DNA from: Candidatus Neoruminococcus faecicola
GTDB lineage: Bacteria; Bacillota; Clostridia; Oscillospirales; Ruminococcaceae
Assembly: GCA_904398325.1 (NCBI GenBank)
Contig: CAJFPC010000025.1
Location: forward strand, 1-43,619
Direction of reading: 5' to 3'
Length of the DNA: 43,619 nt
Shown in pieces: positions 7,591-17,045 of this stretch; position 1 is the first letter of the stretch; each line of letters opens with the position of its first letter. The notes below the pieces were generated by a model. It made no database searches. It saw nothing but the letters and a program-made list of their open reading frames with translations, and was not told the origin of the DNA. Position numbers and translations under genes: made by a program.

Positions 7591-8514
7591 ATGAGTTTAC
7601 AAGCATTACAGCTTTCCGTGGAGCTGGGGCTGATTTATTCGCTGCTGGCGCTGGGGCTGATGATCTCCTTCCGCATCCTGGATGTGGCGGATCTGACGGT
7701 GGATTCCAGCTTTACGCTGGGCGCCGCCGTCTCGGCGGTATTTGCCGTCGGCGAAGGGAGCATCTTCGGCATCCCCTTTGCCAGCCACCCGGTGCTGGCC
7801 CTGGTGCTGGCCACCCTGGCAGGCGCAGCCGCCGGGCTGGTGACCGGACTTTTGCAGACCAAACTGGGGGTTCAGCCGATCCTGGCAGGCATTCTGACCA
7901 TGACAGGCCTTTATTCCATCAACCTGCATGTGATGGGGCGCTCCAACCTGGCTGTCCCGGCGGATGCCACGGTTTTTGAAGGCATCAAAGCCCTGCTGGG
8001 AGAGGAATACGGGGAGCTGATCCTGCTGCTTTTGATTGCGGCGGTGCTGCTGGCAGTGGTCACGCTGTTTTTCAAGACGCAGCTGGGCATGTCCATCCGG
8101 GCCACCGGCGACAATGAGGATATGGTCCGCTCCTCCTCCATCAATGCAGATTTCACCAAGCTGGTGGGCCTGGCTATCGCCAACGCGCTGGTGGCCCTCT
8201 CCGGCGGGCTGCTGGCCCAGTACCAGGGCTTTGCGGATATCAGCATGGGCATCGGCATGGTGATCATCGGGCTTGCCTCCATCATCATCGGCGAGGTGAT
8301 CCTGGGCAAAAAGACCGTCTTCCGCCGGGCGCTGGCCGCCATTGTGGGCGCGGTGATCTACCGCATCATCATCGCCCTGGCCATGCGCATCAACATGAAC
8401 CAGAATGACCTGAAGCTCATCTCCGCCATCATCGTCACGGTGGCCGTAGCCTACCCGACGGTAAAGCACTATGTGGCCCGCAAGCTGAAAAGAAAGGGGA
8501 AGAGCGCATGCTGA
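7591..8514 (+). CDS. trpY: Tryptophan ABC transporter, permease
   Basis: A 307-residue integral membrane protein of the branched-chain/ribose-type permease family (BPD_transp_2), with about eight to nine hydrophobic helices starting at LIYSLLALGLMISF. The cytoplasmic coupling segment with FKTQLGMSIRATGDNEDMVRSSSI at about residues 160-184 is typical. ATG at 7591 is 32 bases after trpX, with GTGAGG upstream. Its last codons overlap trpZ. Confidence 0.9.
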   Translation: MSLQALQLSVELGLIYSLLALGLMISFRILDVADLTVDSSFTLGAAVSAVFAVGEGSIFGIPFASHPVLALVLATLAGAAAGLVTGLLQTKLGVQPILAGILTMTGLYSINLHVMGRSNLAVPADATVFEGIKALLGEEYGELILLLLIAAVLLAVVTLFFKTQLGMSIRATGDNEDMVRSSSINADFTKLVGLAIANALVALSGGLLAQYQGFADISMGIGMVIIGLASIIIGEVILGKKTVFRRALAAIVGAVIYRIIIALAMRINMNQNDLKLISAIIVTVAVAYPTVKHYVARKLKRKGKSAC

Positions 8515-9302
8515 CACTGGAACACCTCTCCAAGACCTTTTATCCCGGCACCCTCAACGAGCGCAAAGCGCTGACAGATATCTCCCTGAAGCTGGAAGAA
8601 GGGGATTTTGTCACCATCATTGGCTCCAACGGCGCGGGCAAGTCCACCCTGTTCAACGCCATCTCCGGCAATATCGACGTGGACGAAGGCCGTGTCATCC
8701 TGGATGGGAAGGACATCACCGACCTGAAGGAATATAAGCGCGCCCGCATGATCGGGCGGCTGTTCCAGGACCCCCTCAAGGGCACCGCCCCCAACATGAC
8801 CATTGAGGAAAACCTTTCCCTCTCTTACCTGCGGGGCAAAAAGAGAACCCTTTCCTTCGGCATTGACAAAAAGGACCGGGAATTTTTCCGCAGCGTGCTC
8901 TCCGAATTAAACCTGGGGCTGGAGGACCGCCTCACCAGCAAAATGGGGCTGCTTTCCGGCGGGCAGCGGCAGGCCATCACCCTGCTGATGGCCACTATGG
9001 TGCCGCCCAAGCTGCTGCTGCTGGATGAGCACACCGCCGCCCTGGACCCCGCAACGGCGGAAAAAATCCTGGCACTGACCAAAAAAATCGTCAGCGAAAA
9101 CCACATCACCACCATGATGATCACCCACAATATCAAATCCGCGCTGGAGCTGGGCAACCGCACCATTATGATGAACAATGGGCGCATCATCCTGGATCTG
9201 GCAGGCAAAGAGCGAGACGAGATGACAGTGGAAAAGCTGCTGGCCCTCTTTAAGGAAAAAGCCAGCGAGGAGCTGGATAACGACCGCATGCTGCTTTCCT
9301 GA
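8508..9302 (+). CDS. trpZ: Tryptophan ABC transporter, ATPase
   Basis: A 264-residue ABC ATPase with an intact Walker A (GSNGAGKST, 39-47), Q-loop Q87, signature LSGGQ (149-153), Walker B LLLLDE (to E174) and a switch histidine in MMITHN. It powers import with TrpX and TrpY. ATG at 8508 overlaps the permease stop by seven bases, indicating coupled translation. The operon ends at the bidirectional terminator at 9305-9342. Confidence 0.93.
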   Translation: MLTLEHLSKTFYPGTLNERKALTDISLKLEEGDFVTIIGSNGAGKSTLFNAISGNIDVDEGRVILDGKDITDLKEYKRARMIGRLFQDPLKGTAPNMTIEENLSLSYLRGKKRTLSFGIDKKDREFFRSVLSELNLGLEDRLTSKMGLLSGGQRQAITLLMATMVPPKLLLLDEHTAALDPATAEKILALTKKIVSENHITTMMITHNIKSALELGNRTIMMNNGRIILDLAGKERDEMTVEKLLALFKEKASEELDNDRMLLS

Positions 9303-9304
9303 AG

Positions 9305-9342
9305 CATAAGAAAAAGGCCCCGCGATGGGGCCTTTTTCTTAT
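9305..9342. terminator. Bidirectional terminator between trpZ and recG
   Basis: A long inverted repeat with a GGCCCC/GGGGCC core (9316-9321 with 9327-9332) is flanked by A-rich and T-rich arms, so it serves trpZ on the plus strand and recG on the minus strand. Confidence 0.88.
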
Positions 9343-9351
9343 GGCGTCGAT

Positions 9352-11400
9352 TTAATTCAGCCGCTCGCCGGTATCCTCCAGCAGCCGGCCGATGGCATGA
9401 GCAAATTCCGGATAATCCCGTTCGAAATCCCGCGTGCCGGCCAGCAGAGCCTGAGCCTCCTCGCGGGCGCTCTGCAAAAGCTGCACATCCTGGCCCAGAT
9501 CCGCTATTTTCATCTGGGGCAGGCCGTGCTGCCTGTGGCCCAAAAAATCCCCCGGACCGCGCAGACGCAGATCCTCCTCTGCGATTTCAAAGCCGTTGTT
9601 GGTGCGGCACATCATCTTCAGGCGGCGCTGGGCCCCCTCACCCGGATGGTCGCTGACCAGGATGCAGTAGGACTGCCGGCTCCCCCGGCCAACCCGGCCC
9701 CGCAGCTGATGCAGCTGGCTGAGGCCGAAGCGCTCAGCATTCTCAATCATCATGATGACGGCATTGGGCACGTCCACCCCCACCTCCACCACTGTGGTGC
9801 TGACCAGCAGCTGGGTTTTGCCGGAAAGGAAATCCTCCATAGCCTGCTCTTTTTCCTTCGGCTTCTGTCGGGAATGCACCAGCCCCAGCCGGAACCCGGC
9901 AAAAGGCCCCTCCTGCAGCTGCTGCACATAGCTGGCTGCGGCCCGCAGCTGAACGGAAGAAGCCCCCTCCCTTTCCTCGATCATCGGGCAGACGATATAG
10001 GCCTGCAGGCCCTCTTCCAGATGCCGGCGGATAAAACCGTAGGCCCGCTGCAGCTTATCCGTGCTGATAGCATAGGTGAGCACCGGCTCCCGGCCCGGGG
10101 GCAGCTGATCGATGATAGAGATATCCAGCTCCCCATAAATAATCAGGGAAAGGGTCCGCGGGATAGGCGTGGCAGACATGACCAGCGTATGGCAGGCCTC
10201 CCCCTTCTGGGCCAGGGCCGCCCGCTGGGCCACCCCAAAGCGGTGCTGCTCATCGGCGATCACCAGACGCAGGTCGCGGTATTCCACCCCGGCGGAAAAC
10301 AGCGCATGGGTGCCCACACAGACATCGATGCAGCCCTCGGCCAAATCCTGGAGCAGGGCGCGCTTCTCCCTGGCGGAAAGCGACCCGGTCAGCAGCCCCA
10401 CCCGGATGCCGAAGGGCCCCAGCAGACGGGAGAAGGTCTCGTAATGCTGCCGGGCCAGCAGGTCAGTGGGCGCCATCAGCACCGACTGGGCGCCGTTTTT
10501 CCAGCTAAGATAGCAGCAGGCCGCCGCCACCACCGTTTTGCCGCTGCCCACATCCCCCTGGATCAGCCGGCTCATGGGCACGCCGCGGCCCAGGTCCGCC
10601 CGGCAGTCCTCCAGGGCGCGGCGCTGGGCCTCGGTCAGCCGGAAGGGCAGCGCCGCCAAAAAAGGCTCCAGCTCCAGCTGGACAAAGGGCGCGACGGACG
10701 CCTGCTTTTTCAGGCTTTTTAATCGCTCCATCGCCAGGCTGAGCAGAAAAAATTCGTCAAAGATCAGCCGCTTGCGGGCGGTCTCCAATTCAAAAGCGCT
10801 CTGGGGAAAATGGATGGCCCGCAGCGCATAGCCCAGCTCTGCCAGGGTCTGCCGCTGGCGGATCGGCTGGGGCAGCGGGTCAGGCGGCAGATCCGCTTCG
10901 GCCAGCACCTTGTGTACGGCGGAGGCAATCACCCGGCCGGAAAGGCCCGCCGTCAGCGGATAAACCGGCATCATGGACTGCCCCTCCCGCAGGGAAAACA
11001 CCAGGGGCGCGCTCATCTGTCGCTGGGTGAGGCCCGGCTCCAGCCGCCCGCAGAAGAGGTATTCCTCCTCCAAGCGGAGCGCCTCCACCTGGAAATGGCT
11101 GTTGAAAAAGGTCAGCAGCATCCGGTCGCCGTTTTCATCGCAGGCCAGCACCTTGGTGATGCTCATCCCCTTGCGGATATGCTGTTCGGCGCCCTTTTGC
11201 AGCACAGTGGCCCGCACGACGCAGGCCTCATCCGGCGGGCAGTCGCGCAGCGCCCGGGGCTGGGTCAAATCGATATACTCCCGGGGATAATGGCGCAATA
11301 GGTCGCCGATGGTGCGAATCCCCAGTTTGTGATAGCTCTGGGCACGCTTTTCCCCCACGCCCTTTAAAAAACGGATATCCGATTCCAACGCAAGGCCCAT
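9352..11400 (-). CDS. recG: ATP-dependent DNA helicase RecG
   Basis: A 682-residue branch-migration helicase that remodels stalled forks and Holliday junctions, of normal length. The N-terminal wedge region (FLKGVGEKRAQSYHKLGI, then HYPREYIDL) is followed by the OB part (VRATVLQKG). The helicase core has Walker A GDVGSGKT, the DEQH box (IADEQHRFG), SATPIPRT, and a C-terminal half with VVEVGVDVPNA and HQLRGRVGRG. The start is ATG at 11398-11400 after GGGGGAAAGG; a longer in-frame start would place the promoter inside the coding region. Confidence 0.96.
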   Translation of the reverse strand: MGLALESDIRFLKGVGEKRAQSYHKLGIRTIGDLLRHYPREYIDLTQPRALRDCPPDEACVVRATVLQKGAEQHIRKGMSITKVLACDENGDRMLLTFFNSHFQVEALRLEEEYLFCGRLEPGLTQRQMSAPLVFSLREGQSMMPVYPLTAGLSGRVIASAVHKVLAEADLPPDPLPQPIRQRQTLAELGYALRAIHFPQSAFELETARKRLIFDEFFLLSLAMERLKSLKKQASVAPFVQLELEPFLAALPFRLTEAQRRALEDCRADLGRGVPMSRLIQGDVGSGKTVVAAACCYLSWKNGAQSVLMAPTDLLARQHYETFSRLLGPFGIRVGLLTGSLSAREKRALLQDLAEGCIDVCVGTHALFSAGVEYRDLRLVIADEQHRFGVAQRAALAQKGEACHTLVMSATPIPRTLSLIIYGELDISIIDQLPPGREPVLTYAISTDKLQRAYGFIRRHLEEGLQAYIVCPMIEEREGASSVQLRAAASYVQQLQEGPFAGFRLGLVHSRQKPKEKEQAMEDFLSGKTQLLVSTTVVEVGVDVPNAVIMMIENAERFGLSQLHQLRGRVGRGSRQSYCILVSDHPGEGAQRRLKMMCRTNNGFEIAEEDLRLRGPGDFLGHRQHGLPQMKIADLGQDVQLLQSAREEAQALLAGTRDFERDYPEFAHAIGRLLEDTGERLN

Positions 11401-11436
11401 GCGCCTTTCCCCCTTCGTGGTCAGGTTACGGCTTCT

Positions 11437-11465
11437 ATTGTACCGCAAACAGCCGGTTTTGTCAT
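11437..11465 (-). promoter_or_regulatory. Promoter of recG
   Basis: Minus strand ATGACA (11460-11465), a 17-base spacer and TACAAT (11437-11442), 36 bases before the start codon. Confidence 0.65.
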
Positions 11466-11484
11466 CAGTCAGCCAGGCCGGCGC

Positions 11485-11521
11485 CAAAGAAACGGCGGAG
11501 ACAGCCGCAGCCGCCTCCGCC
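11485..11521 (-). terminator. Probable terminator after the P-loop gene
   Basis: GGCGGAG/CTCCGCC arms (11515-11521 and 11494-11500) with a 14-base loop are followed on the minus strand by GTTTCTTT. The T-tract is interrupted, so strength is uncertain. Confidence 0.5.
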
Positions 11522-11534
11522 AAAATATTTCGGA

Positions 11535-12479
11535 CTATTCTTCCTCGTCGTCCAGATCTACCTTGTTGAGGTCGTCGATCCGATCCAGCTTGGCGTCATA
11601 GCCCACCAGCCCCACCAGCAGCCAGCGGTCATTGAAGGTATCGTGGAACAGCTGGGGGATCAGTTTGAAATCCTCGATCTCATTGGTGCAGGTCACATTG
11701 ATGCGCGGGCCGGTGCAGGCGCACAGATAATCGCCGATGCGGATATGCTTTTCATCCACATAGGTGACCGGCAGGCCGGCCTCGATGCCTTCCTTCATAC
11801 GGCGGACCAGGTCGTCAAAATCCAGTTCCGGCTTTTCCTCAAAGGAGAGGACGAACCCGTGCCGCACATCTCCAAACAGGAAGGTGCCCTTGTATTTGGG
11901 ATCCAAATTGGCGATCAGCAGGTTTTCCGCCGTGTGGGCCATCTTGCGGTAGTGGATGGAGCGGTAGACGATATCCGCAATATCCTGCGGCAGCGGCCCG
12001 AACAGGTTGGGCCGGGTGATGATGACCTCCCCGCCCACGCCGATGAGCAGATGGGCGTTCTGCTTTTTGAGGAAGGGATAGATCACCTCAAAATGCTCCA
12101 CGATCACCCGCTTGCCCTTGCCGACCGCCTCCAGAATGGCGTCAGCCAGCACATGCAGCTGAGTAAACGCCGCCTCAAAGCGGATATCCACATGGTAGGT
12201 GTGCGGCGTGTAAAACCCGGTGTCATCGATGTTGAGCAGCGGCAGCGGGCGCACATTGACCCCCTCGTCGTCGTTGGTCAGCTCCAGGCCCGGGAACATG
12301 CCCTTGATAATCATGCTCTTGCCCGAACCGGCGTCGCCGATGACGCCGATGAGCTTGTCGAAGGGGCTTAAATACATCTGGGCGATCTGCATGCCCAGCT
12401 CAAACAGGCGGCGGCTGCCGCGGGGCGCAAAATAAACGCTGTACAGGTGGTTGCCCTGCATTTTGGCCGAATAAGACAT
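11535..12479 (-). CDS. P-loop protein associated with the methylaspartate cluster
   Basis: A 314-residue soluble protein of unknown function. A clear Walker A lies at residues 48-55 (GDAGSGKS), followed by LLNIDDTGFYTPHTYHVDIRFE, a possible Walker B-like VIVEHFEV, and a C-terminal region ending in a very acidic tail (LDDEEE). ATG at 12477-12479 follows GGGGAGG. Similar proteins occur in glutamate mutase gene clusters of Clostridia; I recall the database label 'alanine-tRNA synthetase second additional domain', but cannot verify it here. A terminator lies between it and the DUF4387 gene, so expression may depend on readthrough. A chaperone or repair role for the B12 enzyme, or a role in the AtuA/DUF4387 step, are guesses. 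Confidence 0.6.
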   Translation of the reverse strand: MSYSAKMQGNHLYSVYFAPRGSRRLFELGMQIAQMYLSPFDKLIGVIGDAGSGKSMIIKGMFPGLELTNDDEGVNVRPLPLLNIDDTGFYTPHTYHVDIRFEAAFTQLHVLADAILEAVGKGKRVIVEHFEVIYPFLKKQNAHLLIGVGGEVIITRPNLFGPLPQDIADIVYRSIHYRKMAHTAENLLIANLDPKYKGTFLFGDVRHGFVLSFEEKPELDFDDLVRRMKEGIEAGLPVTYVDEKHIRIGDYLCACTGPRINVTCTNEIEDFKLIPQLFHDTFNDRWLLVGLVGYDAKLDRIDDLNKVDLDDEEE

Positions 12480-12517
12480 GGCGAAGCCTCCCCTCTATCT
12501 TCTGCTATCATCCTATC

Positions 12518-12551
12518 AAAAAAGCGGCGATCCTTCAAGTGGGACCGCCGC
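12518..12551 (-). terminator. Terminator inside the methylaspartate cluster
   Basis: Arms 12524-12533 and 12542-12551 (GCGGCG core, one A-C mismatch) are followed on the minus strand by six T (12518-12523). It lies after the DUF4387 gene and only 38 bases before the P-loop gene start, with no promoter visible between, so it may set a lower expression level for the last gene. Confidence 0.8.
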
Positions 12552-12573
12552 TTTCTGCGGTTTTTTTGCCGTC

Positions 12574-12891
12574 TTACAGGTCAAATTCCAGCCCTAAGAG
12601 CGGCGCGTGCTGCTGGGCGCCGTAGACATCCGTCTCGCCCAGGTCGCCGGAGCAGATGGGGCGCTTGATGGTGATCTTGATGGCCTTGGCAGGCTTAAAC
12701 TCGATGATGTTGATAATCTGATCCGGAGTGATGCGGTAAAGCTTGCAGACCAACTGCTCGTTGATGGCCTTTTTGGCGCAGACCTTCTCAAAGCTCTCGA
12801 AATCCTTGAACATGATATCCATGGTCAGCTCGTAGGGCCCGGAGTTTTTGCTGCGGATAATATCGGCAATATCGGTGATTTTGGTTTTCAT
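12574..12891 (-). CDS. DUF4387 family protein (AtuA-related)
   Basis: A 105-residue small soluble protein that begins MKTKITDIADIIRSKNSGPYELTMDI and ends with a conserved stretch ICSGDLGETDVYGAQQHAPLL. This matches DUF4387, a family found next to, or fused to, AtuA-like (DUF1446) proteins. The start is ATG at 12889-12891 after GGAGGCGTGGAT; it is 14 bases from the AtuA-like stop, so the two are co-translated and probably form a complex. The reaction is unknown. Confidence 0.8.
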   Translation of the reverse strand: MKTKITDIADIIRSKNSGPYELTMDIMFKDFESFEKVCAKKAINEQLVCKLYRITPDQIINIIEFKPAKAIKITIKRPICSGDLGETDVYGAQQHAPLLGLEFDL

Positions 12892-12905
12892 ATCCACGCC
12901 TCCTG

Positions 12906-14267
12906 TCAATAGGTGATGTACTCGATGGGGAAGGGCGCCGCCGGGTCTTCCACTTCGATCAGGTGGTAGACGCTGAACACATAGACCTCCCCGGCGTGGA
13001 AGTCGCTGGGCGAATAGGGGAACGCCAGGTTGCCTGCGGTGGCGCGGCGGCCCTCATAGCCATAGTGCAGCATGGTGGAACGGGCGGAGGCGCAGATGGT
13101 ATCCGCCTTGTGCTGGCTGTCCGCCACGGCCTCGATGACCACGCCGATCTCATGGGCCTGGGAAAGATCCGGGTTGGGCTCCAGCTGGGCCATGACGCCG
13201 TCCCTGCCGTAGATATTGAAATGCAGGTAGTAATCCCAGTTCTGGTCGCGGTAGTTGTCCGCCACCCGGTCCTTGACGCCCTGGATGATCTCGTCAATCT
13301 TGGCGATCATGATGGGATCTCTGGCGCCGGCGATGGAGACGGTGCGGTAGCCGATGCGCTTGGCGCCCTCAAGCTTGATGGTGTATTTTTCCGACGGGAC
13401 AAAGCGGCTGCCGCTGACCTTGACGGTGTTTTCCGTCTCCTGCTCAAACTTGCAGTTGGTCAGATCCAAATGGCCGCCGGGGCCGGGCAGGATGTAAGGG
13501 TTGGTCTTTTCGTAAAGGGTATGGGCCGCCACCGAAAGGGTAGTGCACTTGCGGATGGGATTGAGTGGCTCCACCCTAAAGTAATCCTCCCCGATGTAGC
13601 CGAACATGCAGTCGGAGCCGCTGCCCGGCGTGGCACAGATAGAGGCGCACTCCAGGATTTTGCCCAGATGGATGGCCAGGCCCTTGTCGTAGCCCGCGCG
13701 GATAGCCGCCGCCGAGAACACGGAAGGGTCATAGGCGCGGCCGGCCAGGATGACGTCGGCGCCGCCGTCCAGCGCCTTGATAAAGGGGTCGAAGCCCATC
13801 TGGCCCACGATGCGGCTGGTGGCGTCGATTTCCTCCACCGTCAGCGCAGGGGCGGGGTCCAGCGGGGTGATGCGGCCTTCCGCCAGTGACTGCTTCACAA
13901 ATTCTTTATCAAACTCCGCGTGGATCAGCGCCATTTTAAAGTGCAGATCATGCTCCGCGGCGATCTCCTCAATGATCTCGCGGCACCACTGCAGGTGAGG
14001 CTCCGCGCCGCTGCCGCCGGCGGTACCGATGACCACCGGCACATGCTCCCGGCAGCCGGCCTGCAGCATGATGCTCAGGTCGCGCTTGACGGCGTCCCGG
14101 TCGGTAAAGGAGATGCCGGCGCCCAGATAATAAGGGCCGGGGTCGCTGGAGCCGGCATCCACAGCGATCAGATGGGGATGGCGCTTCATGCCCTCCTCAA
14201 AGGATTCCTGCGGGAAGCCGTAGCCCAGAATCGCGGTGGCGGAAAGGATGCGGAATTCTTCTTTCAT
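12906..14267 (-). CDS. AtuA-like protein (DUF1446 family)
   Basis: A 453-residue cytoplasmic protein of the acyclic terpene utilisation AtuA/DUF1446 family. Family features include VDAGSSDPGPYYLG (36-49), VIGTAGGSGAEPH, AGRAYDPSVFSA, LECASICATPGSGSDCMFG and TLYEKTNPYILPGPGGHLDLTNC. The AtuA name comes from a Pseudomonas terpene pathway, but no terpene genes are here; the position between methylaspartate ammonia-lyase and DUF4387 points to glutamate catabolism or a related acid. ATG follows GAGGGGA and the gene is 15 bases from the mal stop. Substrate and chemistry are unknown. Confidence 0.82.
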   Translation of the reverse strand: MKEEFRILSATAILGYGFPQESFEEGMKRHPHLIAVDAGSSDPGPYYLGAGISFTDRDAVKRDLSIMLQAGCREHVPVVIGTAGGSGAEPHLQWCREIIEEIAAEHDLHFKMALIHAEFDKEFVKQSLAEGRITPLDPAPALTVEEIDATSRIVGQMGFDPFIKALDGGADVILAGRAYDPSVFSAAAIRAGYDKGLAIHLGKILECASICATPGSGSDCMFGYIGEDYFRVEPLNPIRKCTTLSVAAHTLYEKTNPYILPGPGGHLDLTNCKFEQETENTVKVSGSRFVPSEKYTIKLEGAKRIGYRTVSIAGARDPIMIAKIDEIIQGVKDRVADNYRDQNWDYYLHFNIYGRDGVMAQLEPNPDLSQAHEIGVVIEAVADSQHKADTICASARSTMLHYGYEGRRATAGNLAFPYSPSDFHAGEVYVFSVYHLIEVEDPAAPFPIEYITY

Positions 14268-14282
14268 GTTTGTTCCCCTCTC

Positions 14283-15542
14283 TTATTTAGCAGCTTTGTC
14301 CGCCATGGCCTTGCGGTAGGCCATGATGCGCTGCATCTCGTTATAGACGATCATAAAGCCCTCATCCACGCCCATGCCGGGTTTGGCCAGGATCTGATCC
14401 GGCTGGGTGGCCATGGCGCAGTTGACGCACACCTGGGCGGAACGGTCGGTCTCGTTGCAGGTGCCGCCCTGGTAGGCGCCCATACCGTGAGCCTTGCAGT
14501 AGAGCACCGCCTCGACGATATTGTTGATGCCGCCGAGATCCGGGGTCTTGATCTGGATCATATGGCCGGCCTTGTTGTCGGTGAAATACTTGATATCCTC
14601 CAGGGTGTTGCACCATTCGTCAGCCACCAGCTCCACATCGATGCCGCGGCTGTCCAATTCCTCCCGCAGGGCCTTCATAGCCTGCATCTGGCCTTCGCGC
14701 TCCTCCACATCCATGGGGCCTTCAATGCGCAGATGGAAGGGCTTGGCAATCTCCTCCAGCTTCTGCAGATAATCGGCCATAGCCTTGTAATTGTGGTTGC
14801 CGAATGCGATGCCGATGGTGCCGTACACATCGATATGCAGGATGGGCATATAGTCCGGCGTGGGGCGCAGTTTCAAAATGCGCGCCCGCAGCCAGCCCAC
14901 ATATTCGGCCAGCAGCTCGCCGTGCTCGCCCAGCTTGGTTTTCACATTGTTGATGAGGGCGTGAGGCATCACCTGGGCGCCCTTCATGATCATTTTGTCG
15001 GAGTTCTCATAGCGGCTGTCCCCCGACTGGGTGAAGATGGGGATCATATGATCGGATACGGTGCAGCCGTATTCGTCGGCGATCACTTCACACATCAGCC
15101 GGTGGGTAGACTTGGCAGCCGCGTCCAGAATCGCCTGAGTGACGCCGTAGCGGATGGCGGTGTGCAGACGCTTTCCTTCCACATGCAGCGAGTCGATTTT
15201 CTCGGCCAGGGGGCGGAAATGATCCGCTTCGGCGCCGATCAGCTCAGGCTTGATGTATTTCTCGATGACGGGGATGAAATCCTTGGCCAGAAACAGCGGG
15301 TCACGCCCGCCGGCGCCGCTGTACTGCACGGCAGCACAGTCGCCGTAAGCCATCTGGCCGTCCTCCAGGATCAGCATGACGGAAATGGATTCACCGGCCT
15401 GGCGCACCGCGGTAAAGCCGGGCGTGGCCGTATTGCCCACATAGGCGGCGCCGTCGGCCACGGCGCCTTTTTTGATGGCGCGCTGGTCGTCAAAGAAGAA
15501 GCCGGTGCGCCCGGGCGAACAGATGACATCTACAATCTTCAT
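14283..15542 (-). CDS. mal: Methylaspartate ammonia-lyase
   Basis: A 419-residue enolase-superfamily enzyme that removes ammonia from (2S,3S)-3-methylaspartate to give mesaconate, the second step of the methylaspartate pathway. Catalytic residues of the Clostridium tetanomorphum enzyme align: H194 (VMPHALINN), K332 (MIQIKTPDLGG, the base), and metal ligands D238 (LHIDVYG), E274 (RIEGP) and D308 (LVADEWC). The GGTCNETD segment after the barrel is also conserved. ATG at 15540-15542 follows GAGGAGATAGAG. It lies 51 bases after glmE in one operon. Confidence 0.96.
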   Translation of the reverse strand: MKIVDVICSPGRTGFFFDDQRAIKKGAVADGAAYVGNTATPGFTAVRQAGESISVMLILEDGQMAYGDCAAVQYSGAGGRDPLFLAKDFIPVIEKYIKPELIGAEADHFRPLAEKIDSLHVEGKRLHTAIRYGVTQAILDAAAKSTHRLMCEVIADEYGCTVSDHMIPIFTQSGDSRYENSDKMIMKGAQVMPHALINNVKTKLGEHGELLAEYVGWLRARILKLRPTPDYMPILHIDVYGTIGIAFGNHNYKAMADYLQKLEEIAKPFHLRIEGPMDVEEREGQMQAMKALREELDSRGIDVELVADEWCNTLEDIKYFTDNKAGHMIQIKTPDLGGINNIVEAVLYCKAHGMGAYQGGTCNETDRSAQVCVNCAMATQPDQILAKPGMGVDEGFMIVYNEMQRIMAYRKAMADKAAK

Positions 15543-15593
15543 GGTGCTCTATCTCCTCTATTCTGAAATTCTGGGAATCTGATCCGGCGGATG

Positions 15594-17045
15594 TTATCTC
15601 CAGGGGCGGCCCACCAGGCGGCCTTTGGAGATGGCGTACACATCGTCAATCACCATTTGGAAGGAGGCGGTGCGCTTTTCATAGCGGGCGCGCTCCTCGA
15701 TTTTCTCACGGTTAAAGTCCTGCAGCTCCTTGGTCAGCGGCACGCCGCCGAAGTTGAGCATGCGCACGGCGCCCTCGTTATCGCGGGCGGGCAGCATCTT
15801 GCCTGCGTTATAACGGCTGGGGGCAAAGGGTACATCCAGCACCCCGGCCTGAATGGCGCGCACCGCGCCGACGGCAATATCGCCGTCGCCCAGCTCGAAG
15901 CATTTTTCCACAATGCAGCGGGTCTCGGCGGAGATGATCTCCTCTTCCCGCTCCAGCCGGTCGGACTGCAGCCTCTGATCCCGCAGCATGGAGATGGTCT
16001 GCTTGGTGCATCTGAGGCCCTGGGCGTTGGCCTCCATGGTGGGGACGCCCATCGCCTCGTGAGGGGTCTTGACGATGACCTTGGTGGCCTTGGAAAGGGC
16101 CGCCACCGCGCTGCCCCAGGCGATCACGCCGAAGGCCTTGGCCTCATCCTGCGGGAAACCGCCCATCCACTGGTGCAGCACCGTGGTGACGGTGACGTCG
16201 CCATAGCCGTACCGCTGCAGGTATTCCTCCGTCAGGCGGCCCAGCACCCGGATTGCGGCCACATCCTGCACCAGGTTGCCGCACTGGCCGTAGCCGACGG
16301 TGATGTTTTTGACCCCCTGCTCCGCCGCCAGCAGGCTCTCGATAATCGCCACCGCATGGGAGATGCAGGGCGGCACCAGGGTGCCGGTCAGCGGGCCGTA
16401 AGGCTCCCGGTTGATGGGTACGCCCGCCTCCTCATACATGCCGGTGAGGCGGTCGCAGTACTGCCAATCCAGGATGGTTTTCTCCAGCGGGACATTTTTC
16501 GCATAGGGGATGTTGTAGGAAATGCCGCCCCCCTCGTAGCTGGTAAAGCCGCCGGCGTAAGAGATCTCGGTGAGCAGGCGGGCATCTGGGGTGCCGTGGC
16601 GCACCTGCACAGGGGTATCCAGATTATCGATGATCTGGCGGCAGCCGCCGACGCCGTGGTTGACCGCCGGGAAGCCGTTGAGCATGGATTTATCCTGCTT
16701 GATGGATTCGGTGATGCCGTCCTCCGCCTCCACATAGCGGTTCTGGCGGGTGTAGCTGTCGATGGTGGTGGGCAGCAGGTCCGCCTCGCCCTTATCCTGC
16801 AGGTAAGTGAGCAGCTCGATGTGCTCCTTGATGAGGGCGACGCCGGCGCGGGGCTGAATCAGGGTGGTGCCCTGCTCCTTCGCCTTTTTGAGCTTTAAAG
16901 AAAAAATCTTGTGCTCCGGCAGCTTTTTGTGGTATTCCACCGCCTCTTTAAAATCCACATCCTTGCCGGTGGGCCACTGGGCCAGAACTTCTTGGCGGAT
17001 TGCGGCAAAATCGTCGTTGGAGATCCGTTTATTCTTCAGCTCCAT
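15594..17045 (-). CDS. glmE: Glutamate mutase epsilon (E) subunit
   Basis: A 483-residue subunit that holds the substrate and the adenosyl part of coenzyme B12 in a TIM barrel; with GlmS it rearranges glutamate to 3-methylaspartate. Substrate-binding arginine regions are visible ([29 protein letters not shown]), as is the [15 protein letters not shown] block that carries the catalytic glutamate. Length matches the clostridial enzyme. The ATG at 17043-17045 follows AAAGGAGCTAG and overlaps the end of glmL by 17 bases. Confidence 0.96.
   Translation of the reverse strand: MELKNKRISNDDFAAIRQEVLAQWPTGKDVDFKEAVEYHKKLPEHKIFSLKLKKAKEQGTTLIQPRAGVALIKEHIELLTYLQDKGEADLLPTTIDSYTRQNRYVEAEDGITESIKQDKSMLNGFPAVNHGVGGCRQIIDNLDTPVQVRHGTPDARLLTEISYAGGFTSYEGGGISYNIPYAKNVPLEKTILDWQYCDRLTGMYEEAGVPINREPYGPLTGTLVPPCISHAVAIIESLLAAEQGVKNITVGYGQCGNLVQDVAAIRVLGRLTEEYLQRYGYGDVTVTTVLHQWMGGFPQDEAKAFGVIAWGSAVAALSKATKVIVKTPHEAMGVPTMEANAQGLRCTKQTISMLRDQRLQSDRLEREEEIISAETRCIVEKCFELGDGDIAVGAVRAIQAGVLDVPFAPSRYNAGKMLPARDNEGAVRMLNFGGVPLTKELQDFNREKIEERARYEKRTASFQMVIDDVYAISKGRLVGRPWR

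Noticed and set aside
13920-15566. A 548-codon open frame antisense to mal and the AtuA-like gene
   Set aside because: The minus-strand genes carry all catalytic residues of known families; the antisense frame shows only low-complexity H, G and D-rich sequence.
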